Assembly (NCBI RefSeq): GCF_002422095.1
Contig: NZ_DITB01000128.1
Span: 1-51,778, forward strand
DNA: 51,778 nt
From: Flavobacterium sp. UBA6195
GTDB taxonomy: Bacteria; Bacteroidota; Bacteroidia; Flavobacteriales; Flavobacteriaceae
Direction: 5' to 3'
Made by a program: the position numbers and the translations under genes. Of the stretch, positions 24,925 through 32,264 are shown in pieces (positions within the stretch are counted from its first letter, which is position 1; each line of letters starts with the position of its first letter). A model generated the notes under the pieces. It saw nothing but the letters and a program-made list of their open reading frames with translations, was not told the origin of the DNA and ran no database searches.

Positions 24925-25897
24925 TTTTTAAATAATCTTCCTTTTTTTGAAAAACTAAACCTAATGTGTTTTCTATTTTTGTAGCTTCAAGCGGAGTAGT
25001 TGTGTGGGCAGAATGAGCTAAATTCCGTGAAAATCTTCTTTTTCGATTTGTTAATTTTGAGATCAACCAATCCATTCTCCAAGCTACCGCGGTTATCCAT
25101 TTTGTGGCTTCTCTGTTGGGTTTTTTAACTTGTAATTCGATAGCAATATAATCAAGTAATTCTTTTGTGGAAATGTTTTCTCCCACTATAGTAAATCGTT
25201 CTCCGTTTATATTGCTTTTCATTAATTGTGCCATACATTTCACCACATCCTCAACACACACAATTCCAATATTTCCTTTCGTGTAAAATGTCATGCCTTT
25301 TTTTACAGATTGGATGATCTGATCGCTTCCTTTTTTGGGAAAACCATAACCAAAAATAACACCTGGATTTACGATTACCACTTCAAGACCTTCCTGATGT
25401 CCACGCCATACTTCCATTTCGGCTCCGTATTTTGTAATGGCATAATCGCTATGTAAATCTTCAGGATTCCATTCTGTTTCTTCTGTGATGCTGTTTTCGT
25501 AATCTTTTGGTGTTCCTAAGGCAGCAATTGAACTCACATGGCAAAGTTTTTTTACGCCAAAATCAATGCAGCAATTTACAATATTTGCAGTGCCTTCAAT
25601 GTTGATTTTTCTTAGTTCTTCTTCATCATTTGGATCAAATGAAATTAATGCAGCACAATGGTACACATAGGTAACATTCTGAAAGGCAATTTCTAAAGAA
25701 GGAATATCCGTAATATCGCCTTTTACCCATTGGATTTTATCAAAAAGAGCGGTTTGATTATAAAAAGCAAAAACATTTTTCACTTTTTCAATTTGTTTTT
25801 CAGAACGAAATAGCGCTTTTACTTCCTCATTTTCTTGAAGAAGTTGTACTAATAAATGCGAACCTACTAAACCTGTTGCTCCTGTAACTAAAATCAT
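24905..25897 (-). CDS. NAD-dependent epimerase/dehydratase family protein
   Basis: Extended short-chain dehydrogenase of 330 aa. The Rossmann motif GATGLVGSHL lies at residues 6-15, an HVSSIAALG strand follows near residue 118, and the catalytic pair is seen as YAITKYGAE (YxxxK) near 154. The C-terminal half binds the unknown substrate; dihydroflavonol-4-reductase-like or sugar-nucleotide epimerase roles are both possible. It is a single gene on the minus strand. The -7 box is imperfect (TATCTTTA just upstream of the ATG). Confidence 0.85.
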   Translation of the reverse strand: MILVTGATGLVGSHLLVQLLQENEEVKALFRSEKQIEKVKNVFAFYNQTALFDKIQWVKGDITDIPSLEIAFQNVTYVYHCAALISFDPNDEEELRKINIEGTANIVNCCIDFGVKKLCHVSSIAALGTPKDYENSITEETEWNPEDLHSDYAITKYGAEMEVWRGHQEGLEVVIVNPGVIFGYGFPKKGSDQIIQSVKKGMTFYTKGNIGIVCVEDVVKCMAQLMKSNINGERFTIVGENISTKELLDYIAIELQVKKPNREATKWITAVAWRMDWLISKLTNRKRRFSRNLAHSAHTTTPLEATKIENTLGLVFQKKEDYLKTILKLQ

Positions 25898-25918
25898 GAT
25901 GTAAAGATAATATTTTTT

Positions 25919-25939
25919 GCTGGAAGCTGGAAGTTGGAT
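25919..25939. repeat. Short heptamer array between the epimerase gene and tyrS
   Basis: GCTGGAA, GCTGGAA, GTTGGAT in register: three 7-mers, followed by weaker periodic sequence up to the AAACTTTT repeats near 25995-26010. Confidence 0.5.
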
Positions 25940-26020
25940 TTACTAAGAATTGTTTTTGGACTTGAGCTTTAATTTACCCTTGAATTTTGAATAAAACTTT
26001 TAAACTTTTAAACTAAAAAC

Positions 26021-26028
26021 TATCTTTG
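26021..26028 (+). promoter_or_regulatory. -7 promoter box (TATCTTTG) of tyrS
   Basis: TATCTTTG, a perfect TAnnTTTG box, 19 bases before the ATG at 26048. Confidence 0.6.
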
Positions 26029-26047
26029 CTCAAATTATTTAAGAATC

Positions 26048-27337
26048 ATGAAAAATTTTATTGAAGAAGTGACTTGGAGAGGAATGCTCCACGACGTAAT
26101 GCCAGGCACAGAAGAACATTTGATGGAGCAAATGCGTGTGGCGTATGTGGGGATTGATCCAACCGCCGATTCATTGCATATAGGACATTTAGTTGGGGTG
26201 ATGTTATTGAGACATTTTCAATTGAGTGGTCATAAACCGTTAGCGCTTGTAGGTGGAGCAACCGGAATGATTGGTGATCCATCAGGAAAATCTAATGAAA
26301 GAAATTTATTAGATGAAGCTACTTTGCGTCACAATCAAGAAGCTATTAAAGGACAATTGGCTCGCTTTTTAGATTTTACTTCAGCCGAACCTAATGCTGC
26401 CGAGTTAGTAAACAATTACGATTGGATGAAAGAATTCTCTTTCTTAGATTTCATTCGCGATGTGGGTAAACATATTACAGTGAACTACATGATGGCGAAA
26501 GATTCAGTAAAAAAACGTTTAACTGGAGAAACTTCAGAAGGAATGTCGTTTACTGAATTTACATACCAATTAGTACAAGGATATGACTTTTTACATTTAT
26601 ACCGTGCAAAAAAATGTACGCTACAAATGGGCGGAAGTGACCAATGGGGAAATATCACCACGGGAACAGAATTAGTGCGTAGAATTGAATCTGGAAAAGC
26701 CTATGCCTTAACTTGTCCGTTGATTACAAAAGCGGATGGAACGAAATTCGGAAAATCAGAAGGTGGAAATATTTGGTTGGATGCGGAAAGAACTTCGCCT
26801 TACAAATTCTACCAATATTGGTTAAATACTTCGGATGTTGATGCTGAAAAATACATTAAGATTTTCACGTTCTTAGACAAAGAAACCATTGAAAAATTAA
26901 TTGCAGCACATAACGAAGCGCCTCATTTAAGAGCGTTACAAAAACGTTTAGCAGAAGAAATCACTACAATGGTTCATTCTACAGCAGATTTGGAAAATGC
27001 AATTGCAGCATCCAATGCTTTTTTTAGTCCGTCAATGGATGAGTTGAAAAAGTTAGATGAGAAAACCTTTTTAGAAGTTTTTGATGGTGTTCCTCAAGCT
27101 GAGATTTCAATGGAAGATTTGAATGCTGGTTTGGATATGATTGCAGCTTTGGCAGCAAAAACGAATTTCTTAGCTTCTAATAGTGATGCGCGTAGAGAAT
27201 TGAAACAAAACTCAATCTCCTTAAACAAGGAAAAAGTTGGGGAAGATAAAATCATTACAAAAGAGGATTTAATCAACAATCAATTTTTGTTATTGCAAAA
27301 AGGAAAGAAAAATTATTATGTGATTAAGGTTAAATAA
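26048..27337 (+). CDS. tyrS: Tyrosyl-tRNA synthetase
   Basis: Class I synthetase charging tRNA-Tyr, 429 aa. The HIGH motif is at residues 44-47 (LHIGHLVG), the tyrosine pocket includes YQLVQGYDFLHLY and QMGGSDQWGN, and the KMSKS loop appears as KFGKS near residue 235. The C-terminal about 70 residues form an S4 RNA-binding domain (ISLNKEKVGEDKIITKEDL). The KFGKS variant is normal for this subfamily. Its last 8 bases overlap the convergent LuxE-like gene. Very confident. Confidence 0.97.
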   Translation: MKNFIEEVTWRGMLHDVMPGTEEHLMEQMRVAYVGIDPTADSLHIGHLVGVMLLRHFQLSGHKPLALVGGATGMIGDPSGKSNERNLLDEATLRHNQEAIKGQLARFLDFTSAEPNAAELVNNYDWMKEFSFLDFIRDVGKHITVNYMMAKDSVKKRLTGETSEGMSFTEFTYQLVQGYDFLHLYRAKKCTLQMGGSDQWGNITTGTELVRRIESGKAYALTCPLITKADGTKFGKSEGGNIWLDAERTSPYKFYQYWLNTSDVDAEKYIKIFTFLDKETIEKLIAAHNEAPHLRALQKRLAEEITTMVHSTADLENAIAASNAFFSPSMDELKKLDEKTFLEVFDGVPQAEISMEDLNAGLDMIAALAAKTNFLASNSDARRELKQNSISLNKEKVGEDKIITKEDLINNQFLLLQKGKKNYYVIKVK

Positions 27338-28310
27338 CCATCAGGTTGCAACCACGAATATCAGAATGATCAAAACGTCCCAACACTTCGAAAGAATGGT
27401 TGGGATATTTTTTCCCCAAATCTTGAGTAGCAACAAACGAACACGAATTGATATTAGCCAAATCAATCACATTAATTCCGCCCGTTTTTCCTTCGGAAAC
27501 ATAAGTTAAAGCATCTTCAGTATCACGAACTAAAATTTGCATCCAAGGTGGACATTCGAAAATACCATCACCTAATGAATACGCTTGTGAAAGTAATTCG
27601 GTCATACCATATTCGGAATGAATTTTTGAAACACCAAATCCGTTGCATAAAATTGAATGCAATTCTTCGCGAATCATTTCTTTTCGTTTGCCTTTCATAC
27701 CTCCAGTTTCCATGATAATGGTGTTTTTTAATTGGAATTTTTGCTTCTCAATTAAATCCAATAAAGCATAAGTTACGCCAATTAAAATCACATTTTGACC
27801 TGAATTATCCAACTCGATTAGTTTAGAAATTAATTCATCGTAGTTATTCAAATAAAATCCAGAAGCTGAATGATTGCTGCTTTGAATTAAATCTTCTACC
27901 ATGTAAATTAACGATGAACCTTCGCGTTCTAAATAGGATGGAAGCAAGGCTAAAATACAATAATCTTCAATATTTCCATAGAATTCGGAAAAACCTAAGC
28001 GATAACTCATTTCGTACCAACTAACATCGGTAACTAAATGTTTGCTGGTTTGCATTCCGGTTGTGCCGCTACTGGTAAAGATTTGTTGAATAGCTTCGGA
28101 TGAACTCAATACGGAATGGCTTTTAAAAAATTGAATCGGTAAAAATGGAATTTCGATTAACGATTTCACATTGGTTTTATCCTTTTTCAAGAAATTGCAA
28201 AATTGTTGGTACACCAAATTAGTATCGTATTGATGACGAAAAACTTTTAAAGTAATTTTTTCAAATTCTTTCTTTGAGTTAATTTGGAAAATGTCTTCTT
28301 GTGAAATCAT
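27330..28310 (-). CDS. LuxE/PaaK-like acyl-activating enzyme (acyl transferase)
   Basis: Protein of 326 aa from the adenylate-forming superfamily, nearest to LuxE acyl-protein synthetases. The phosphate-binding motif SSGTTGMQTSKH lies near residue 80, and SEYGMTELLSQAY near 235 corresponds to the adenylation core motif YGxTE. It is shorter than full acyl-CoA ligases, as LuxE is. The substrate and partner are unknown; no luxC-like reductase is adjacent. In Flavobacteriaceae a gene of this kind is commonly annotated as acyl transferase. The promoter box sits almost against the ATG. Confidence 0.82.
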   Translation of the reverse strand: MISQEDIFQINSKKEFEKITLKVFRHQYDTNLVYQQFCNFLKKDKTNVKSLIEIPFLPIQFFKSHSVLSSSEAIQQIFTSSGTTGMQTSKHLVTDVSWYEMSYRLGFSEFYGNIEDYCILALLPSYLEREGSSLIYMVEDLIQSSNHSASGFYLNNYDELISKLIELDNSGQNVILIGVTYALLDLIEKQKFQLKNTIIMETGGMKGKRKEMIREELHSILCNGFGVSKIHSEYGMTELLSQAYSLGDGIFECPPWMQILVRDTEDALTYVSEGKTGGINVIDLANINSCSFVATQDLGKKYPNHSFEVLGRFDHSDIRGCNLMVI

Positions 28311-28314
28311 GGTG

Positions 28315-28322
28315 CAAAAATA
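28315..28322 (-). promoter_or_regulatory. -7 promoter box (TATTTTTG) of the LuxE-like gene, nearly touching the ATG
   Basis: The minus strand reads TATTTTTG with four bases between the box and the ATG at 28310, which suggests a leaderless transcript or a different true promoter. Confidence 0.4.
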
Positions 28323-28340
28323 GAAAGAAATGTTCTTTTG

Positions 28341-28358
28341 ACCGCAGATTCGCAGATT
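28341..28358. repeat. 18-bp repeat shared with the leuS terminator
   Basis: ACCGCAGATTCGCAGATT here is identical to the reverse complement of the right arm of the leuS terminator (15747-15764). Confidence 0.7.
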
Positions 28359-28436
28359 TTTGTTTTATGTTGAAATCTGTCTGAAATTATAGAATTTATT
28401 AGGATAAATAGGTTTGTTTGGGTAATAATTTATATG

Positions 28437-28467
28437 AAAAAAGCACCAACTTTCGTTGATGCTTTTT
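28437..28467 (-). terminator. Terminator of the T9SS cargo gene
   Basis: Stem AAAAGCAcCAAC / GTTGaTGCTTTT with a TTTC loop; the minus strand continues into TTTTTTCAT. Confidence 0.75.
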
Positions 28468-28475
28468 CTATTCTT

Positions 28476-28502
28476 GTCATGTTGAATTCAGTTCAGCATT
28501 TC
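28476..28502. repeat. Short GTCATG palindromic repeat
   Basis: GTCATGTTGAA, five bases, then TTCAGCATTTC: arms TGTTGAA / TTCAGCA pair with one wobble. It is related to the longer element at 15647-15704 and directly follows the stop of the T9SS gene. Confidence 0.5.
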
Positions 28503-28504
28503 AA

Positions 28505-30388
28505 TTATTGAATAACTAATTTTCTTGTAGCAGTTTTTCCTTCTTCAGTAACTTTTACGATGTAAACTCCAGCATTTAAACCAGAAACATTTACAGTGTT
28601 GTTCATTACTTTAGAGTTTACAACTTCTTTACCTAATAAGTCAAAAATCTGAACTGACATATCAGCATTAGCAGTAGATGTTAAGAATAATGTGTTTCCT
28701 GATAATGGATTTGGATACATTTTCAAACCATTGATGCTGTCAAATGATGATGAAGATAAAGTAAAGTTTGGAGTTGTATCTATTTTTAATTCATCAATAG
28801 TCATTGCAGGTGTAGTTGTTGCAGAATCTTGACGTAAAATAAAATTAGCTAAACTTGTTAGAGGAGCTGTTGGTGTAACTGTAGCTGCAGCATTTCCTGT
28901 CCCTCCGATAGTAGGATTTTCAACTAATACTAAAACATTGTTAGTAAAGTCATATTTTAAAACTAAGTATTGAGTAGTTCCAAGAGCGTATGGTGTATTT
29001 GAAGACCATACAATATCTGCTGTTGCAGTTGTTGGGCTAATTCCAAATTGGTATGTAGTACCGTCTGTTTTAATATAAATTCTTGCTACAGTAAAAGTAT
29101 TGCTTAAATCTGAAAGAGTTGCAAAATAAGTTTGACCTGTAGTTGAGATGCCAGTTAAGTCAGTTACACTAACTAAAAACGATGCATATAATTCACCTGA
29201 AGTTGTTTCTGTAAATGGTAATCTTGTATCACTTCCAGTACCTGCAAATGAAACTGAATTTCCAGTTGGTGTAATTCCTGTATAAGATAAGTTTCCAGAT
29301 ACTGCCGTTATTTCATCAGCAGCTGTAGATGTGTTTGTCCACATTTGAGATGTGTTCAACGTTGTTCCTGCAGTATAATTAAAAGGCTCAGAAACTGGTA
29401 AAGTATTAACTGGTTTACATTCTGGAGCAGTTACAGTTCTAGATAATGTACACCCACCCGTAACTGATAAAGTAACATTAGTTCCTTCTGTAGCGCCTGT
29501 AATAATAATGTTACCTGCTACAGTAGTTGATGGATTATCTCCAGAAATTGTACCACTTGAAGCGTTTAAAGTATAAGCAGCAGTATTTCCGCCTGTAAAT
29601 GGAATTGTAACTGTGTAGCCGTCTAAGCCAAAAGTTGTTGCGTCACAAGTTGCAGTTTCTGCAGCTAGTGTTAAATCACAAGGTGTTGCTCCAAACCATG
29701 TTGAATATACTCTTAATCCGTCAACAGTTATGTTTTGTGCAGCATTATATTGTCTTAAATAAACACCTGCAACACTTGCACCTCCAGAACCAGTAGATGT
29801 TGCTACAGGTGTACCTGCTGCAACTTCAGTTGCTGGAATTCCACTTGAAAAAACCCACAAGCTTAATGGTCCAGTTGCAGACACTCCATATTTAATAACA
29901 ACTAAATATGTTGTATTTATGTCAAAATCTGTTGTTGAATAAGTAGCCGCACTATTTCCAATACCAAAATTTATTTTCCCAGCATTTGTTGATGGTTTTG
30001 TAAACAATCTTGAAAAAAATGAATTTGTTCCTGTTCCTAAGCTTAAGTAATAACCATCAACCGGTGTTGTTACATTTACTAAAAATGAAACATATAAATC
30101 TCCAGAAGTAACTGGTGCAGCAAATGCTCTATTTACATCTTCTCCATTTTGATCTAGTCTTGCTGCATTTCCTACAACCGCTCCTGTAAAACCTGTAATT
30201 CCAGAATAGTCAGCGTAAGTTAAACCATTTGATGTTCCAACATCGATTGCATTAGTTGTGCCACTATGAACTGTCCATCCATTTCCTGATAATAAAGCAC
30301 CATCTGTATAATTAAAGTCATCAGATAAAATTTGTCCAAAAGACAAAGTACTTACTGCTATTAATAATAAAGTGTAAAGTTTTTTCAT
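28505..30388 (-). CDS. T9SS type A secreted protein with two lectin-like repeats
   Basis: Secreted protein of 627 aa. A signal peptide (residues 1-18) is followed by a beta-sandwich domain (about 20-215), a linker domain (about 220-330), a second copy of the sandwich (about 335-545) and a type A type IX sorting domain (about 553-627: MYPNPLSGNTLFL, then VQIFDLLGKEVV and GVYIVKVTEEGKTATRKLVIQ). The two sandwiches share the order SFLVxVT, KINFGI-like, YLVxKY and LRQxxA...TxDxLxxxT, so they are a duplication. They look like concanavalin/LamG-type binding folds; no catalytic site is seen. The T9SS would carry it across the outer membrane and attach it to the surface. It ends the minus-strand receptor locus. 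Confidence 0.85.
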   Translation of the reverse strand: MKKLYTLLLIAVSTLSFGQILSDDFNYTDGALLSGNGWTVHSGTTNAIDVGTSNGLTYADYSGITGFTGAVVGNAARLDQNGEDVNRAFAAPVTSGDLYVSFLVNVTTPVDGYYLSLGTGTNSFFSRLFTKPSTNAGKINFGIGNSAATYSTTDFDINTTYLVVIKYGVSATGPLSLWVFSSGIPATEVAAGTPVATSTGSGGASVAGVYLRQYNAAQNITVDGLRVYSTWFGATPCDLTLAAETATCDATTFGLDGYTVTIPFTGGNTAAYTLNASSGTISGDNPSTTVAGNIIITGATEGTNVTLSVTGGCTLSRTVTAPECKPVNTLPVSEPFNYTAGTTLNTSQMWTNTSTAADEITAVSGNLSYTGITPTGNSVSFAGTGSDTRLPFTETTSGELYASFLVSVTDLTGISTTGQTYFATLSDLSNTFTVARIYIKTDGTTYQFGISPTTATADIVWSSNTPYALGTTQYLVLKYDFTNNVLVLVENPTIGGTGNAAATVTPTAPLTSLANFILRQDSATTTPAMTIDELKIDTTPNFTLSSSSFDSINGLKMYPNPLSGNTLFLTSTANADMSVQIFDLLGKEVVNSKVMNNTVNVSGLNAGVYIVKVTEEGKTATRKLVIQ

Positions 30389-30411
30389 TTTTATAAAATT
30401 AAATTATGTTA

Positions 30412-30419
30412 CAAAGATA
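30412..30419 (-). promoter_or_regulatory. -7 promoter box (TATCTTTG) of the T9SS cargo gene
   Basis: The minus strand reads TATCTTTG, a perfect TAnnTTTG box, 23 bases before the ATG at 30388. Confidence 0.55.
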
Positions 30420-30492
30420 AATAGTTTTTAAATTTTAAACTAAAAATAAGGTGTTAACTTATAATTAATTTTAAGCAGTGCAAATTAATTAA

Positions 30493-30834
30493 CTAATTGA
30501 TAATTAGTTTTCTGGTTGCAGATGCTTCACCTTCTTTTATTTTAATAAAATAAACTCCTGGAGATAAAGTACTAACATTTACTTCTTTTGAAGTAATAAC
30601 CGTCTCCAGTACTTTTTTTCCAAGTACGTTAAAAATTTCTACCTTTTTGTCTAATGACGATTTGGTAGTAATGTAAATTTTTCCAGAGTTTACGGGATTT
30701 GGGTAAATGGCTAAGCCCTCAATTGTAGGTTCTTGAGTTTTAGTTGCAATAGCAGATTTGTTCTCTTGTGCCTGAAGGCTAAAAGAAAACAAAAATGTTA
30801 GAAGAAAAATAGTATAAAAGTATTTTTTTTTCAT
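30493..30834 (-). CDS. Minimal T9SS protein: signal peptide plus sorting domain only
   Basis: Protein of 113 aa. A signal peptide (residues 1-22, ending LQAQ) and a linker of about 16 residues lead straight into a complete type A sorting domain (IYPNPVNSGKIYI, VEIFNVLGKKVLE, GVYFIKIKEGEASATRKLIIN). There is no room for a passenger domain. It could be a remnant of a larger gene, but the frame, signal peptide and domain are intact, and the gene sits between the surface lipoprotein and the larger T9SS protein on the same strand. Function is unknown. A TATCTTTA sequence at 30854-30861 is an imperfect promoter box. Confidence 0.8.
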   Translation of the reverse strand: MKKKYFYTIFLLTFLFSFSLQAQENKSAIATKTQEPTIEGLAIYPNPVNSGKIYITTKSSLDKKVEIFNVLGKKVLETVITSKEVNVSTLSPGVYFIKIKEGEASATRKLIIN

Positions 30835-30895
30835 GCGAAACTAATATTGAGTGTAAAGATAACTATTTTTTAATTACAAATACAATGCCAAATAA

Positions 30896-30920
30896 AAAAT
30901 CCCTCACGAAGAGGGATTTT
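30896..30920 (-). terminator. Terminator of the surface lipoprotein gene
   Basis: Perfect 10-bp stem AAAATCCCTC / GAGGGATTTT with a 5-base loop, followed on the minus strand by a T run. Confidence 0.88.
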
Positions 30921-30938
30921 AAAGTTTTATGAGAAATA

Positions 30939-32099
30939 TTATTGTAATAATGTAGTACCAGCGACAGTTGACCAAACGCCATTTGTAATACTCGCTCCTG
31001 TAGCAACATCACTTGTAGTATATTGTCCAACTGGGAAAGATACACTTACAGTCCCTGCTCCAGCATACTGAGAAGTTCCGTCATTAATTTTTACAGTAGT
31101 TAGTTTAATTTTGCTTGTATTAACTTGGTCAGTGTTTGTTGCTGCATCTTGAATTCTAACAGCAGTAGATCCTGAAGTTGTGTAGCCTGAAATTACAATG
31201 TTTGTAAAATCACCATTTCCTTGTTTTTTGAATTGGATAGCATCATATTCAGCTGCTGAAGAACCTCCTTCAGTGTTTGTTCCAGCTGCTCTTTTTAATG
31301 TAATGTTTGCAATAACTGGGTAAAAAGCGTTGTTGTTATTTGAAGCTTCAATTTCCATTCCGAAGTTTCCAGTTCCAGTTTGGTAAGCATACCAATTTGA
31401 ATTGTTTTGTCCTTTCCAACCGTCTTGCCAGTCAAATGAATCATCATAGTTTCCGTAAGAAATTAAGTTAGATGCACTTACAGTTCCACCATAAAATTCG
31501 AATCCATCATCAGCACCTTTATAAGAAACTAAGTTTTCTAAAATAGTTCCTGAACCAACAGAATAAAATGAAAAACCATTCATTTCACTTGTTCCATCAG
31601 TAATTTTTTTACCGGCAAATTCTACTCTAACATAACGTAATGTTCCACCATTGTGTGTTGCGTTTGTTCCGCCATACGTTAAGTTTAATCCGTCTTCTGA
31701 TGTTTTTGTTGAAGTTCCACCAGCACCATTAATAGGAGCATCACCATACATGATAATTCCACCCCATGAACCAGGAGTTGAAGTAGATTCTGTTAATACA
31801 ATTGGTTGAGATGCCGTACCGTTCATGATTAATTTACCACCATTTTTTACTAAAATAGCGTCAACACCATTTGCACCGTTTGCTGTAATTGTAGAACCAG
31901 CATCAAAAGTTACCGTTACACCGTTTTCAATTGTGTAAATTCCGTTTAAAGTATAATTTCCAAAAGCAAATGTTCTGTTTGTTGTTGCAGAACCTGTAAT
32001 TTCTCCTTCTACTGGTTGAACAGTACCTTCATCATCACTAGTTGAACAACTAGTAAATATCGTTGCTAAAATTGATAAGCATAAAGCAAATTTTTTCAT
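30939..32099 (-). CDS. Surface lipoprotein with predicted parallel beta-helix
   Basis: Lipoprotein of 386 aa from the ATG at 32099 (MKKFALCLSILATIFTSC). Cys18 is the lipidated residue, and the mature start CSTSDDEG contains SDDE, close to the surface-export signal described for Flavobacterium johnsoniae lipoproteins, so display on the cell surface is predicted. The body is Gly/Asn/Thr-rich with recurring short strands (GSWGGIIMYGDAPINGAGG, LRYVRVEFAGKK, LENLVSYKGADDGFEFYGG) typical of a right-handed beta-helix. No catalytic residues are recognised. A start 39 bases upstream is rejected because the signal peptide begins here and a promoter box overlaps that start. It lies downstream of the TonB-dependent receptor and probably works with it. 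Confidence 0.8.
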   Translation of the reverse strand: MKKFALCLSILATIFTSCSTSDDEGTVQPVEGEITGSATTNRTFAFGNYTLNGIYTIENGVTVTFDAGSTITANGANGVDAILVKNGGKLIMNGTASQPIVLTESTSTPGSWGGIIMYGDAPINGAGGTSTKTSEDGLNLTYGGTNATHNGGTLRYVRVEFAGKKITDGTSEMNGFSFYSVGSGTILENLVSYKGADDGFEFYGGTVSASNLISYGNYDDSFDWQDGWKGQNNSNWYAYQTGTGNFGMEIEASNNNNAFYPVIANITLKRAAGTNTEGGSSAAEYDAIQFKKQGNGDFTNIVISGYTTSGSTAVRIQDAATNTDQVNTSKIKLTTVKINDGTSQYAGAGTVSVSFPVGQYTTSDVATGASITNGVWSTVAGTTLLQ

Positions 32100-32135
32100 A
32101 ATAAATTTAGTTTTTGTTGTTTTTAATATTTGATA

Positions 32136-32143
32136 CAAACTTA
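32136..32143 (-). promoter_or_regulatory. -7 promoter box (TAAGTTTG) of the surface lipoprotein gene
   Basis: The minus strand reads TAAGTTTG, a perfect TAnnTTTG box, 36 bases before the ATG at 32099. It overlaps the rejected upstream start at 32138. Confidence 0.5.
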
Positions 32144-32200
32144 CACTTGGTTTGTTTTCTGAATGTTTCGCTTGTATTATTTAATAATTATGATACTATC

Positions 32201-32228
32201 AAAAAAAAGTAAAAGCAATGTTGCTTTT
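32201..32228 (-). terminator. Terminator of the TonB-dependent receptor gene
   Basis: Stem AAAAGCAA / TTGCTTTT (32211-32218, 32221-32228), followed on the minus strand by AC and eight T. A stronger 11-bp hairpin (32238-32263, ACAAGAGCAGC / GCTGCTCTTGT) precedes it right after the stop codon, making a double structure. Confidence 0.8.
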
Positions 32229-32264
32229 GTGTAAACAACAAGAGCAGCTTGCGCTGCTCTTGTG

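Noticed and set aside
30493..30834. Pseudogene of a larger T9SS protein
   Set aside because: Signal peptide, linker and sorting domain are in one uninterrupted frame, with no remains of a passenger upstream; deletion cannot be excluded, so it is reported as a gene with a finding.
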